A DNA stretch of 64,000 nt from Rhipicephalus microplus (GCF_043290135.1 NC_134707.1:82686447-82750446); one strand, 5' to 3'; numbered from the stretch's first letter, positions 33,501-39,929 are shown. The notes: generated by a model not told the origin, from the letters alone. A program made the numbers and translations.

Positions 33501-33871
33501 CTAAAAGAAAAAGACAATTTTTATAGCACAATGACCCACAATATGAGTACTTTCATAAGAACTTTTTAGTATATTGGAGGCAAACGTAAAGCTATATATA
33601 TTCATTCTTTCGCGTATAGTAATCAGTTCTTCTGTAGTCTTGCTGTTTATGTTTGGACGTAATACGAAGAAACAGAGGGGTGACTTCGCCAACACAAGCT
33701 ACCGTATTTTTATTAGTGGAACTTGTTTTGGTTTACATCTGTCTTTTTTGATTTTGCTTGTTTCAGCGGTGCATGTACGAAGTGGCAAATAAAGTCGGCT
33801 TGAAGCGAGAGGCTGTGGATGACGCCGTTGCCGTCGGCACAAAGGGAATGTTGTCATTCGGATGGAAATAA
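1027..33871 (+). CDS. Predicted five-exon gene for a small secreted four-cysteine protein
   Basis: Exons at 1027-1145, 11569-11716, 31815-31880, 32114-32170 and 33767-33871 join into one 495-nt reading frame (164 residues plus stop). All four introns have GT/AG ends: donors AG|GTACGC, CAG|GTAAGT, TTG|GTGAGT and TTG|GTGAGC; acceptors CTCGCTGCAG, CTTGCGGGCAG, GACCTGCAG and GCTTGTTTCAG. Phases agree: exon 1 leaves two bases (AG), exon 2 supplies one (T), making Ser; the other junctions are phase 0. The product starts with a hydrophobic signal peptide of about 28 residues. It has cysteines at 71, 113, 128 and 132, the last two as C-x3-C in a helix-like stretch. That spacing recalls the C2-x3-C3 step of odorant-binding-like proteins, but the family is not recognised. 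Introns of about 10.4, 20.1, 0.23 and 1.6 kb hold the transposons described separately. The model is inferred from splice signals and phase only; missing or alternative exons are possible. Confidence 0.62.
1676..2019 (+). repeat. Dispersed repeat R3, copy 1
   Basis: This stretch aligns by eye with the reverse complement of 14540-14897: both share blocks such as CGCAGAATGGCAAGCAG, ACAGGTAC, and ACTACAACAGAAT. The homology continues past about 2504 (ACGCGTG, GATGAGAG blocks), so the MITE at 2020-2503 appears to interrupt this copy. No coding function is visible; the short ORFs in it are not credible genes. Confidence 0.6.
2020..2503. mobile_element. MITE-like element with 19-bp terminal inverted repeats
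   Basis: The ends AGAGAGTTTTAGTACTGCG (2020-2038) and its exact complement at 2485-2503 form perfect terminal inverted repeats around 484 bp. The inside is unusually rich in TACG/CGTA steps and contains a hairpin-prone GTACGCACGCATGAGATGCGTGCGTAC-type stretch near 2144-2180. No transposase is encoded, so it would be non-autonomous. I see no clear target-site duplication, which leaves the superfamily open. Confidence 0.7.
2615..2632. repeat. Poly-C tract (18 C)
   Basis: An uninterrupted run of 18 C at 2615-2632, preceded by an A-rich run. It is a simple homopolymer tract without visible coding role. Confidence 0.95.
2651..2857 (+). repeat. tRNA-derived SINE, second family (copy 1)
   Basis: A tRNA-like head is visible (CGGCTCAGTCGTTAACGCC as an A-box region, ACGTTCGATTCC as a B box), followed by a T-rich body and a tail with ATACGTATACATATAC and GACGCCGACACC. 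The reverse complement of 14200-14465 shows the same order of blocks, including upstream AGCTTGCC, which sets the family. No functional tRNA fold is claimed. Confidence 0.6.
2859..3052. repeat. Fold-back repeat with 78-bp arms
   Basis: Bases 2859-2936 pair with 2975-3052 without gaps, with scattered mismatches, around a 38-bp loop. The innermost 33 bases differ at only four places (TCTGCGACACGGGCTC against TCTGCGACATGAGCTC). It directly follows the SINE, so it may be a derived tail or a separate foldback element. Confidence 0.75.
3053..8445. other. Intron 1 sequence, no gene recognised
   Basis: AT-rich sequence with no domain, RNA gene or long repeat that I can support. A 139-codon ORF on the - strand (4102-4521) shows no recognisable motif and is probably chance. 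A short related pair of segments around 3951-3990 and 4051-4090 (GCTTGA...CACGAGAGACA...TAATATAT) suggests a small local duplication. Confidence 0.5.
8446..8686 (-). repeat. Ruka-like tRNA-derived SINE, copy 1
   Basis: The - strand carries a tRNA-like head with the B box GGATCGAATTC, then the conserved body ending in GGGACGTTAAACCCC. It is flanked by a perfect 10-bp direct repeat TTTACATTAT (8436-8445 and 8687-8696), as expected for LINE-driven insertion. The family assignment to tick Ruka SINEs is from memory of that sequence type. Confidence 0.85.
9019..9257 (-). repeat. Ruka-like SINE, copy 2
   Basis: Same family and orientation as the copy at 8446, more diverged: the head has an extra duplicated TCAG step and a degenerate B box. 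The flanks CCATTATTCTGA (9007-9018) and CCATTCTTCTGA (9258-9269) match at 11 of 12 bases and are a decayed target-site duplication. Confidence 0.8.
9560..9745 (+). repeat. tRNA-derived SINE, third family
   Basis: GAGAGGCTCAGTGGTAGAAT resembles an A-box region. GGTTCGAGGCC (9612-9622) is a good B box within a paired GGGCTGG...GGCCCAG-like arm. The body ends with GGCGGCGGCGGACAACTACG and TTTTATTGTCATAACAGC, a tail type found in other tick retroposons. It is not a functional tRNA: spacing and downstream body are SINE-like. Confidence 0.6.
9746..11217. other. Intron 1, no gene recognised
   Basis: I see no coding region, RNA gene or transposon that I can support here. A small trinucleotide-like patch (GATGATGATGATTAAGGCGATGATG) lies at about 10596-10620. 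Confidence 0.5.
11218..11323. repeat. Small fold-back repeat just upstream of exon 2
   Basis: Arms 11218-11259 and 11282-11323 (42 bases each) are imperfect inverted repeats sharing AGATTTATCAGC, GAACTTTTA and AAAAGAAA blocks. The loop contains CACACACAGTGCTGTGTG. It lies 245 bp before the exon 2 acceptor, within intron 1. It may be a MITE remnant. Confidence 0.65.
11569..11716 (+). CDS. Exon 2 of the secreted four-cysteine protein gene
   Basis: 148 bases lie between a pyrimidine-rich acceptor (CATTCCCTCGCTGCAG) and a perfect consensus donor (CAG|GTAAGT). The single frame that completes the exon 1 codon is open throughout: 49 codons, beginning KPVQWSKTF and ending PPHKLQQ. It contains one cysteine, in QDCMKEL. 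The other frames are interrupted (frame 1 starts with TAA). The exon has no start codon of its own. Confidence 0.65.
11717..14199. other. Start of intron 2, no gene recognised
   Basis: No domain or repeat family I can support. ORFs of 98, 91 and 124 codons occur (12594-12890 -, 13215-13490 -, 13601-13975 +), with no recognisable motifs and no splice support, so they are not called. Confidence 0.45.
14200..14465 (-). repeat. tRNA-derived SINE, second family (copy 2)
   Basis: On the - strand the order is AGCTTGCC, then the head GTCGTTCAGCGGCTAACGCC, the B box GACGTTCGATTC, an AT-rich body, GTATACATATAC, and a tail ending GTCCATATAATTGCTATCGC. It matches 2651-2857 in block order. The tail type is common in tick repeats. 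An overlapping 112-codon + strand ORF (13972-14310) ends in this SINE and is discounted. Confidence 0.6.
14540..14897 (-). repeat. Dispersed repeat R3, copy 2
   Basis: The reverse complement of this stretch matches 1676-2019 and continues with sequence resembling 2504-2580, without the 484-bp MITE. It therefore serves as an approximate empty-site comparison for that insertion. Confidence 0.6.
14898..15848. other. Intron 2, no gene recognised
   Basis: Nothing I can support as coding or repeat. Short ORFs of 82 and 69 codons on the + strand have no recognisable features. Confidence 0.45.
15849..15980 (+). repeat. Satellite unit, left of Gypsy insertion
   Basis: A diverged unit of a tandem repeat that continues at 20171, on the other side of the Gypsy element. 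Shared blocks include GACCGCGAGCACGCTATGAG and CACCAAATTAGGTAT against CATACGAAATTTGGTAT. It ends with the ATAT target duplication. Confidence 0.65.
15981..16145 (+). repeat. 5' LTR of Gypsy 1
   Basis: A 165-bp direct repeat of 20005-20170, with TG...CA ends. Downstream, TGGTGGAGGTGGTGGAGCC lies where a primer-binding site is expected; the priming tRNA is not identified. Confidence 0.85.
16172..16930 (+). pseudogene. Gypsy 1 gag remnant
   Basis: The first frame (16172-16483) has a Ser/Pro/Thr-rich start and then [20 protein letters not shown], a typical Gypsy capsid entry motif. It stops after NQW. Homology continues in other frames as [18 protein letters not shown] and [14 protein letters not shown], with an internal TAG. 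No zinc knuckle is found before the pol linker. It is non-functional through several frameshifts and a downstream deletion. Confidence 0.75.
17040..19907 (+). pseudogene. Gypsy 1 pol remnant (RT, RNase H, integrase)
   Basis: RT lies in 17174-17794 with [35 protein letters not shown] and the motif [15 protein letters not shown]. It is cut by a TAA at 17792-17794; the catalytic YLDD ([11 protein letters not shown]) follows. RNase H lies in 18055-18732 ([23 protein letters not shown]). The integrase core is in 18995-19486 with GMDFLG and [13 protein letters not shown]; the second catalytic position reads TERGPGF instead of the usual TDRG. The C-terminal part is 19620-19907 ([17 protein letters not shown]). 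At least five frame breaks make it dead. It is related to Gypsy 2 at 36 kb. Confidence 0.88.
20005..20170 (+). repeat. 3' LTR of Gypsy 1
   Basis: A 166-bp partner of 15981-16145. It contains AATAAA at 20102-20107 as a possible polyadenylation signal. Its end abuts ATAT and the resumption of the satellite. Confidence 0.85.
20171..20480 (+). repeat. Satellite units, right of Gypsy 1
   Basis: Two units with a period of about 146 bp (starts at 20181 and 20327) share CATTTACCTTGGTCGTCTAT and a downstream block in which the AAATTTGGTA motif is conserved. A third partial unit starts near 20461. Deleting the Gypsy element and one ATAT joins this to 15849-15980 in register. Confidence 0.75.
20554..20646. 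repeat. (TA)n tract at 5' side of Penelope-like element
   Basis: About 93 bp of uninterrupted TA repeats. The coding frame of the adjoining SGNH-like module is open right up to the end of this tract, so the element is cut or starts here. Confidence 0.95.
20646..21543 (+). pseudogene. SGNH-hydrolase-like module upstream of the PLE reverse transcriptase
   Basis: From 20646 the frame reads through [31 protein letters not shown], one TGA at about 20823, FNNMLRNFR and [18 protein letters not shown]. The order (Y..LLE, I.A.LILPR, FN..L, then D-G-L-H) matches SGNH/GDSL-type esterase folds, where the D-x-x-H near the C-terminus supplies the catalytic Asp and His. The block with the Ser nucleophile would lie upstream and is lost at the (TA)n tract. 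From the in-frame ATG at 20856 an ORF of 229 codons runs into a Ser/Thr/Pro-rich linker. Esterase-like domains are known in ORF1 of some CR1-type LINEs; presence beside a PLE is unusual. Function inferred from motif order only. Confidence 0.55.
21560..24052 (+). pseudogene. PLE reverse transcriptase plus GIY-YIG endonuclease, frameshifted
   Basis: The N-terminal PLE region is [20 protein letters not shown] (21880s). RT blocks follow in several frames: [47 protein letters not shown] (motif A), [17 protein letters not shown] (motif B) and FINDIFLIW (motif C, normally with DD). The endonuclease is in 23655-24049: [16 protein letters not shown], then a frame step and [20 protein letters not shown], with a Glu in [10 protein letters not shown]. 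Loss of the first motif-C Asp and at least five frame changes show it cannot act. The class is certain; exact indel positions are not. Confidence 0.88.
24327..24361 (+). ncRNA. Hammerhead-ribozyme-like motif at PLE 3' end
   Basis: CTGACGA (24327-24333), a short imperfect stem GGCC...GGCT and GAAAC (24350-24354) follow the hammerhead core order CUGANGA-stem II-GAAA. GTTAGTA after it could give a minimal stem III and a GUA cleavage triplet. PLEs are known to carry minimal hammerhead motifs. Stem I pairing is poor and stem II has a mismatch, so this copy may be inactive or the match may be chance. Confidence 0.4.
24446..24516. repeat. (TA)n tract at 3' side of the PLE
   Basis: About 71 bp of TA repeats, some 85 bp after the hammerhead-like motif. 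With the tract at 20554-20646 it brackets the PLE. Confidence 0.95.
24585..24651. repeat. Perfect 22-bp hairpin
   Basis: Arms 24585-24606 and 24630-24651 are exactly complementary around a 23-nt loop. Arms start ATGAAGAAAAGTGGG. The loop itself repeats part of the arm (CACTTTTCTTCCCCCA), suggesting slipped or nested copies. It lies 68 bp beyond the PLE-flanking TA tract. Confidence 0.9.
24890..25325. repeat. Dispersed tick-type repeat, copy near 25 kb
   Basis: Parts of this stretch recur: ACACTAGAATGAACTCCGG resembles 970-990. The block CGAAGCCAC...ACAAGC...TAGGCAAAT...GGTCACTGAACGAT recurs at 50665-50755. No coding content. The surrounding region 24652-25829 otherwise shows nothing I can name. 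Confidence 0.5.
25830..26745 (+). pseudogene. LINE A ORF1 remnant (gag-like, three zinc knuckles)
   Basis: Readable blocks are [10 protein letters not shown] (then TGA), [19 protein letters not shown] and [20 protein letters not shown]. Three knuckles follow: [27 protein letters not shown] and [13 protein letters not shown], whose last Cys falls after a stop (TAATGC). The tail is rich in Arg/Ser. This type of protein binds element RNA in the ribonucleoprotein; here it is disrupted. Confidence 0.78.
26746..30410 (+). pseudogene. LINE A ORF2 remnant (EN, RT, RNase H, zinc finger)
   Basis: The endonuclease starts [16 protein letters not shown]. It has the metal site [10 protein letters not shown], where the family has GDFN, so a catalytic Asp is replaced by Lys. 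RT spans 27919-28977: [30 protein letters not shown] (motif A), [15 protein letters not shown] (motif B) and MCTDDICVW (motif C, usually YADD). RNase H pieces include [11 protein letters not shown], an [11 protein letters not shown] block out of frame and [10 protein letters not shown]. The C-terminal finger [12 protein letters not shown] is near 30170. Several stops and frame changes; dead copy. Confidence 0.85.
30471..31814. other. End of intron 2, no transposon recognised
   Basis: Contains a 10-base poly-G run (31437-31446) and the hairpin at 31241-31272. A possible extra exon 31486-31546 has a perfect GTAAGT donor but the wrong incoming phase for exon 2. No other gene is seen. Confidence 0.45.
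31241..31272. repeat. 13-bp perfect hairpin
   Basis: CAATTCTTGCCTT (31241-31253) and its exact complement (31260-31272) flank a 6-nt loop AGAAGC. No U tract follows on the + strand that would suggest a Pol III terminator. Function unknown. Confidence 0.85.
31815..31880 (+). CDS. Exon 3 of the secreted four-cysteine protein gene
   Basis: 66 bases (22 codons, phase 0 on both sides) between CTTGCGGGCAG and the strong donor GTGAGT. It encodes [20 protein letters not shown] and two more residues, charged and helix-prone, with no cysteine. It is the smallest-evidence exon: skipping it would keep the frame, so its inclusion rests on the two splice sites. Confidence 0.5.
32114..32170 (+). CDS. Exon 4 of the secreted four-cysteine protein gene
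   Basis: 57 bases (19 codons, phase 0 both sides) between GACCTGCAG and the donor TTG|GTGAGC. It encodes [19 protein letters not shown], with cysteines 113 and 128 of the model. The acceptor has a weak pyrimidine tract. The frame and the phase match to both neighbours support it. Confidence 0.55.
33767..33871 (+). CDS. Exon 5: terminal exon with stop codon
   Basis: The acceptor TTTTGATTTTGCTTGTTTCAG is strong. The frame starts [19 protein letters not shown] and ends LSFGWK before TAA at 33869-33871. The first cysteine pairs in sequence with the last cysteine of exon 4 as C-x3-C across the junction. AATAAA overlaps the stop, so the 3' UTR would be very short. Confidence 0.62.
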   Translation, partial: RCMYEVANKVGLKREAVDDAVAVGTKGMLSFGWK

Positions 33872-33876
33872 ATAAA
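33871..33876 (+). promoter_or_regulatory. Polyadenylation signal AATAAA of the split gene
   Basis: The stop codon TAA (33869-33871) shares its last A with AATAAA (33871-33876); GT-containing sequence (GTTGTGCACACTT) follows about 20 bases on, as expected of a cleavage region. Confidence 0.5.
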
Positions 33877-35050
33877 GAAGCATCATCGGAGAAGTTGTGC
33901 ACACTTACAATACATCTTAGCCTAAGGACAAGTTTGGTTTAATATACACTATTCCAAATAATAAAGTTAGCTTTCCTGCTATGCATTTGAAAAAAGTAAA
34001 GTATTGTCGTTTAGTGCAAATAGCCTGTTTAAGCGTGGTTCGCTTACGAAATGACGTGCAAAAAGTGAGTCGGCTCTCTTGATATACACTCATAAGATAC
34101 AAGCTGCAGTACCATCAACTAGGACAGCATCTACGCTTGAATCCCGACAGGTGCCGCTATCACTTGTTCAAGTATGCTGTACAGAAAAGCATACTTGCGA
34201 ATTAACAAAAAGGTTAACTACAAGTCATTGCGGACGTTATTCACGTAAACGAATTGCTTGAACCCTCAGGCGTACGTAATGCAGGAAGCGTGTCTTCTGG
34301 TGTGCGGCAAATAAGTGCAAACATAAGTGCACCAGATAAAAAAGGAAGCCAACATTGTGCATATTGCAAGGACATTGAAGAAACGCATTATTGTTATTCG
34401 AGCTGGTATGTTTTCAAGATGTCTTCTGATTTCATTAAGGCATACGCACTAAGACAATACAATGGTAGGCTGGGACACCAATGTGACTGTGGGGGATCCA
34501 AAAGGCATTCATCGTCGCAAAGAGGCAGGCAATGTAAGAAAGCTGTAATAAAAAAAGTGAACATCATTTGGTGCCGGTTGTGTTCCCTCTCCATGCTTTC
34601 TGTGGTTTGACCTGACATCCATCGATCCCAGTCAGAAAACGATCCTGCAATATTAGAGAGATTTGCGGAGCCATTACCCAGCACCACACAAGAACCTTTC
34701 GGCCGTGGATTCTGCGACGGTACGCCGATTTCAAACTAATGCATACATAAGCTTTACCCACAGATTGCATGCGTACTAACCCACAGCATACAGAGACATA
34801 TGTCTGTAGAGCGAAAGCACACCCACGCTCTACCACCGCGCAAAACCTGCTGATCGCGAGGAAAGGTTACGAGGTAACAGCAGAAATGATGTTCCTCTTC
34901 CAGTCATGGTAGCTTCTCACATCCTGTTGTAGTATTGTCGACTCTGAATTCAAAGTGGTCACATACGATGATACCAAATGAGGGGATATAACTTGTTCGA
35001 GGAGGATAAAGACTGGGCAGCACAGGTCTACAAGTATCGCCTGCGTATTT
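33877..35050. other. Region between split gene and LINE remnants
   Basis: No gene recognised. A 118-codon + strand ORF at 34254-34610 contains several Cys/His residues (HCAYCKDIEETHYC) but no family I know, and no splice or neighbour support. Confidence 0.4.
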
Positions 35051-35051
35051 C

Positions 35052-35572
35052 ATGTGTCTCAATGAGATGGCGGATGCACTAGCCACAGTATCTCTTAGTG
35101 GTCCGCTTATCCCGATTTCGCCTGATACAGCTTACGCGACAGCAATAAGGTTTCGAAACTTACATGAATTGCATGAATTGAACTGCTACTCCTTGGATAA
35201 ATTTCGAGATTTCGCACTTCTAATATGCTGCTAAAATAGACAGTGGTGCGCAAAATGGCAATTGGAAGCTACTCATACAAGATTGCGTTGTAGAATTTTA
35301 TAACTAAACTATTATTTGCATAAAGTTGGTCTAAAGGCGTCACCTTTATGTCAGTTTTGTGAAGAAATGGAAACGATAGATCATTTCTTTTTATTGTGTT
35401 GCCAATATTCTTATCAGCGGAAAAGATACCTTGTAGCTCCACTTAAAAAATTGGGATTAGAATTAAATGTGGCAGTAATTTTATAACTTTGAAGCATTAA
35501 ATTTGGGTATAGCGACAAGGACGTCTGCTCTGCGGTATTTGACTACATAATTCAAACAAAGCGATTGCCATG
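35052..35572 (+). pseudogene. LINE D 3' end remnant (RNase H edge and zinc finger)
   Basis: NEMADALATVSLSGPLIP matches the last RNase H block (G/LNExADAL) of I/R1-like LINEs. Further on, in the same region, comes CQFCEEMETIDHFFLLC, a C-x2-C...H-x4-C finger, then YQRKRYLVAPLKKLGLEL. The frame breaks at stops near 35235 and 35295. It is a 5'-truncated, degenerate copy. The fragment at 39183-39425 is a paralogue. Confidence 0.65.
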
Positions 35573-35725
35573 TTAACGTGCCTTTTGATATATATCTATA
35601 TATCATTCGTTTTAGACCCAACATTACCTCTGTCTCAAATCGCATCTGATAGCCAGCAGGATTAACGGCACAACAGCTCTTGGAGGCTCTCGCTCCAGTT
35701 CTCAACAGTCTTCACTAGAAGCAAC

Positions 35726-36078
35726 ATGAACACCTGTTGCAAGCCCCGTCCCTATGTGCTGCAATGGAACGTCAGGTCTCTACGACCGCGCCATTCTGAT
35801 CTCGTTCTTAGGCTCCCTGCAATGAAGAATCCGCCGGATGTTATAGCTCTGCAAGATACCAATGGGAGAAATGATGAGCTCAGACTTCCGGGTTACGTGG
35901 GCGTTCACAGCAATACCTGATGCAAGGTGATGGCGTGTGCATCTTTCCAGTGTACAGACACCACACATCCACGAAATGCTACCAAAGCGTCATTGTACAT
36001 ACGATCTGATGTTCATTTCGCAGTGATCGACGCAAGTAACCTCTGCGACGCAGACTTTGAATGTGTAGCAGGTACTAG
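35726..36078 (+). pseudogene. LINE C endonuclease, N-terminal part
   Basis: MNTCCKPRPYVLQWNVRSLR carries the N-terminal catalytic Asn block (QWN). VIALQDTNG is the second block, with Asp where the family has Glu (QET). A TGA follows VHSNT; the frame then shifts but YQSVIVH and FECVAGT continue the fold up to the Gypsy 2 insertion point after ACTAG. Confidence 0.75.
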
Positions 36079-36124
36079 TGTTACGTGATTTCGTCAAATT
36101 TCGGGCAGCCGTCAAATTCTAGAC

Positions 36125-38839
36125 ATGATCGCCACTGATCCGCCTCCGCAAGTTGAAGCCCTACAACATCTTCTCGAGGCCTACCAGGATATTTTCGATT
36201 TTGGCGACCGACCTCTTGGGCAGACGTCCTTTGTCCAGCATCGCATACACACAGGTGATGCCAACCCTGTTCACCGCCGTCCCTACAGAGTGTCTGCTTT
36301 TGAGCGGAGAATAATTCAGAAGGAGGTGAACAAGATGCTAGCGAAGGACATTATTGAACCATCCTCCAGTCCCTGGGCATCCCCGGTGGTATTAGTTAAA
36401 AAGAAGGACGGATCGTGGCGATTTTGTGTGGAATATCGTCACCTTAACAACATCACCAAGAAAGACGCATACCCTCTGCCCCGCATTAATGACGTCCTTG
36501 ATTGCCTCCATGGTGTCGCCTACTTTTCTTCCATCGATCTTCGTTCTGGTTATTGGCAGATTGCCGTGGATCCCATGGACCAAGAGAAGACGGCTTTTGT
36601 AACACCCGATGGCCTCTACCAATTCAAAGTCATGCCTTTCGGCTTATGTAATGCCCTCGCCACCTTTGAACGAATGATGGACTCCCTGCTCCATAGATTC
36701 AAGTGGTCTACGTGCCTTTGTTATCTGGATGACGTGATTGTGTTTGCTCCCACTTTTGAAGTACACCTTGAGAGACTGTCGAAAATTCTTGATGTATTCC
36801 GTCTCGCCGTCCATCAGCTGAATTCATCCAAGTGCCGGTTTGGTCGCCGTCGCATTACAGTACTTGGACATATTGTTAACGCTTACGGCGTACAGCCTGA
36901 CCCAGAAAAAGTTCGAGCTGTGAAGGACTTTTCTGTGCCGAAAACCGCCAAAGATATCCACAGCTTTGTGGGGCTCTGCTCCTATTTTCAGCGGTTCATC
37001 AAGAACTTCGTGGAAATCGCTCGGCCGATAACAGATTTACTCAAACCAGATGAGACGTTTGCCTGGCGTCCCTCGCAAGCAGCAGCATTTTCCGACCTGA
37101 CCACTTTGCTCACTTCTTCTCCTGTGCTGGCTCACTTCGACCCTGCGGCACCGGCCGAAGTGCGCACCGATGCCAGCGGTTACGGAATAGGCGCTGTGTT
37201 GGCTCAGCGACAACGTGGGCAGCATCGCGTGATAGCTTATGCCAGCAGGCTGCTGTCCACCTTGGAGCGTAATTATTCCATCACAGAGCGAGAATGCCTA
37301 GCGCTGGTGTGGGCAGTCGTGAAATTTCGCCCTTACTTATACGGCCGACCATTTACAGTTCTCACCGACCACCACGCTCTCTGCTGGCTCACCTCCTTCA
37401 AAGATCTCACAAGTCGTCTCGCCCGCTGGGAACTCCGCCTCCAGAAGTATTTTTACACCGTAGTGTATAAGTAAGGAAAACTGCACAAAGATGTGGATTG
37501 TTTGTTACGCTACCCTGTGGCCGACTGCGATCCTACGAGCACTGATTCTGTGGGCTGCGTCGTTTCCATCTCCCAGCTGCTTCATCTTGGGGACGAGCAG
37601 CGTCGCGATCCGGATATCAGCCGCCTAATACAACAGCTCGAATCTTCACCGCAAGACGCTTCTGTTCGCATGTTTACCTTAAAGGACCGCAGCTTATATC
37701 GGCGTGATTTATCGCCCAATGGTCACAACCTACTTCTGGTCATACCAAAGCACCTGCGTTCCACAGTCCTACGCGAGCTCCATGACGTGCCAACCGTGGG
37801 TCACCTTGGTGTCTCTCGCACATATGAACGTGTCCGCCGCCGCTTCTGCTGGCCTTGACTTTTACGCTCTGCACGTCGCTATGTCAACGCTTGTGAAATT
37901 TGCCAGCGTCGCAAAAAGCCGTCGGGACTCCCTTCCGGATATCTTCAGCCCATCGACATCCCATTGGAGCCATTCTTCCGTGTTGGTTTGGACCTTCTCG
38001 GTCCCTTCCCAACATCTGCCTCCGGAAACAAGTGGGTCACGGTGGCTACGGATTACGCGACCCGTTATGCAGTTACGCGAGCCATGCCAACAAGCTGCGC
38101 TACAGACGTCGCCGATTTTCTACTAAGCGATCTCATTTTAGTGCATGGAGCCCCTCGTCAACTGCTGACAGACCGAGGCCGTACGTTCCTTTCGAAAGTG
38201 GTTGACGATATCCTGCGTTCCAGCTCTACCCAACATAAGCTCATGACATCGTACCACCCCCAGACAAACGGGTTTACAGGACGTTTAAACCACACCCTGA
38301 CAGACATGCTATTGAAATACGTCTCGGCCAACCATCGTGATTGGGACCTTGCACTACCCTTCGTGACGTTCGCATACAATTCCTCCCGGCATGACACTGC
38401 TGGGTACTCGCCATTTTACCTTCTGATTGGACGTGAACCAACATTGCCGTTGGATACCTTCCTGCCAGCCGCTGCGCAGTCTACTTCTGAATATGCACGC
38501 GACGCTATTAACCGAGCTGACCATGCTCGTCAGCTTGCCCGCAGCAGATTAATGGCGTCCCAAGACTCGCAGAAGCATCGTTACGACGAGCGGCATCGCG
38601 GTGAACACTTTCCAACAGGTTCCCTCGTTCTTCTTTGGTCCCCTACGCGACATGCAGGCCTTTCAGAAAAACTTCTCTCTCGTTTCACGGGCCCATACCG
38701 CGTGCTTAGACGAGTGACCAACAATACATATGAAATTGTCCCTGATAATTCATCAACCTCTTCCGCTCTCCTGTCAAGGGACATCGTCCACGTATCAAGG
38801 CTCAAACGTTACCACACTGCTCCTGCTGTGGCCCCGTAA
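36125..38839 (+). pseudogene. Gypsy 2 pol: RT, RNase H, integrase in one frame with two stops
   Basis: From 36125 a single frame of 905 codons runs to TAA at 38837, interrupted only by TAA at 37472-37474 and TGA at 37856-37858. RT shows [35 protein letters not shown] and CYLDDVIVF (intact YLDD). RNase H shows [18 protein letters not shown] and [10 protein letters not shown]. The integrase has the HHCC zinc region (ELHD, GHLG, CEICQ), VGLDLLGPFP and LLTDRGRTF. In the DDE core the Glu is replaced: NGFTGRLN where the family has NGLTERLN. It ends with the usual LSEKLLSRFTGPYRVLRRV tail. It lacks gag and protease, so the copy cannot move itself. Confidence 0.92.
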
Positions 38840-39182
38840 ACTCGCCGGGTCGGCGCTTTTGCCGCCGGGGGTCGTGTTACGTGATTTCGTCTGACTGAAA
38901 GAGGGCATAATGGGGTACACCCAAGAAAGGTGCCTCAGACTGAGAGTGAAGAAGTGGACGTTGTCGGTGAGCTGATTCTTCGCAGAACGGACAAAGGGGG
39001 GAAAGTGTCAGACCAGCTCTGTGTAAATAAAAGTTTAATGGGGGGACACGGCACCGGAATCTGAAGAATATAATTTCAAGTTTTTTTGACGGACTCCACT
39101 GGGCTTTCCATGGAAATTTGAGGTGCTGATAATCTGTCTATTGTGTGATATTTTCTAAACTATCTGTAAAAATAGCGAATTT

Positions 39183-39425
39183 CCTATATCTCACCCCTGA
39201 TAAGTATTGAACATTATTGAACTATTCAACATTATTTTGGCTCATGTCGTAACTATGCATTAATTAGGAAACGACTTTTAGATATTCCATTTGCGAAGCT
39301 AGGTTTAAATTTAACCACAGAAAATGTTCTACGTTTTGGTGCCTCTGTTTTGGGAAATTGCCACAGAGATGCATTCGATGCGGTGTGTAATTTTATTCAA
39401 GACTCTAAACGTTTTTCAACATAAA
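39183..39425 (+). pseudogene. LINE D-family 3' fragment nested in Gypsy 2 LTR
   Basis: SCRNYALIRKRLLDIP, FAKLGLNLTTENVLRFG and FDAVCNFIQDSKRF resemble the C-terminus of the remnant at 35052-35572 (RKRYLVAPLKKLGLEL). It is only the extreme 3' end of a LINE ORF2, followed by a 3' UTR and probably the (CAAA)n tail. Confidence 0.6.
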
Positions 39426-39753
39426 ACCCACGTTAACAGATACTCAAAAAATGGGTTGAAAAGTGATTTTCAATTCTGGCTAAATCCGTGACATACCAAA
39501 TTAATCGTGTTTGGCAAAACCAGCTGTCTGGTCGGCTCCAAAAATCAAGTTGTAGCTATTAGTGTCTACTTTGTTGTTGATTTTTTTTCTCCCAATCTAA
39601 ATCTTTGGTTTCTTTCTTTTTTTAAGAATTCACTATACAACTCCCCCTTTCCTTTTTTTTCGTTGTAAGCAATAATGCAGTTTCGTCCATATGAGACTAT
39701 ATGTTCTCTTGGCCAATCCCCCAGAGTGGGTACGAGCCATGAATTAGAGGATA

Positions 39754-39857
39754 CAAACAAACAAACAAACAAACAAACAAACAAACAAACAAACAAACAA
39801 ACAAACAAACAAACAAACAAACAAACAAGCAAACAAACAAACAAACAAACAAACAAA
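39754..39857. repeat. (CAAA)n microsatellite
   Basis: About 104 bp of CAAA units with a single CAAG variant. ORFs reading it as poly-(KQTN) or (CLFV) are artefacts. It may be the 3' tail of the preceding LINE fragment. Confidence 0.95.
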
Positions 39858-39929
39858 TGGTGAGCTGCGTTGTGGCTGCGGACTGACAACTGTTATTTTC
39901 CACGTAACACCATTATACTCAGGAACATA

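Larger units (their letters stand above)
36079..39929 (+). mobile_element. Gypsy-type LTR element 2, inserted in LINE C
   Basis: The insert starts TGTTACGTGATTTCGTC (36079-36095). The same 17 bases start the 3' LTR at 38875, after a purine-rich GCCGCCGGGGGTCG. ACTAG flanks it at 36074-36078 and 39930-39934, and removing it restores the LINE endonuclease order. The 5' LTR is cut after these 17 bases and gag and protease are missing. The 3' LTR appears to contain a younger LINE fragment and (CAAA)n. The right boundary is inferred from the duplication, since the end reads ACATA rather than CA. Confidence 0.75.
38875..39929 (+). repeat. Gypsy 2 3' LTR with nested insertion
   Basis: The LTR runs from TGTTACG at 38875 to about 39060, with AATAAA near 39026. 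A LINE fragment and (CAAA)n follow, and sequence after 39858 up to the ACTAG at 39930 contains CACGTAACA, the complement of the LTR start. I infer the LTR was split by the LINE fragment; without a second copy the exact edges are uncertain. Confidence 0.45.

Noticed and set aside
34254..34610. 118-codon + strand ORF with Cys/His residues
   Set aside because: Cys/His spacing fits no zinc finger I know and there are no splice signals; described only in the regional entry.
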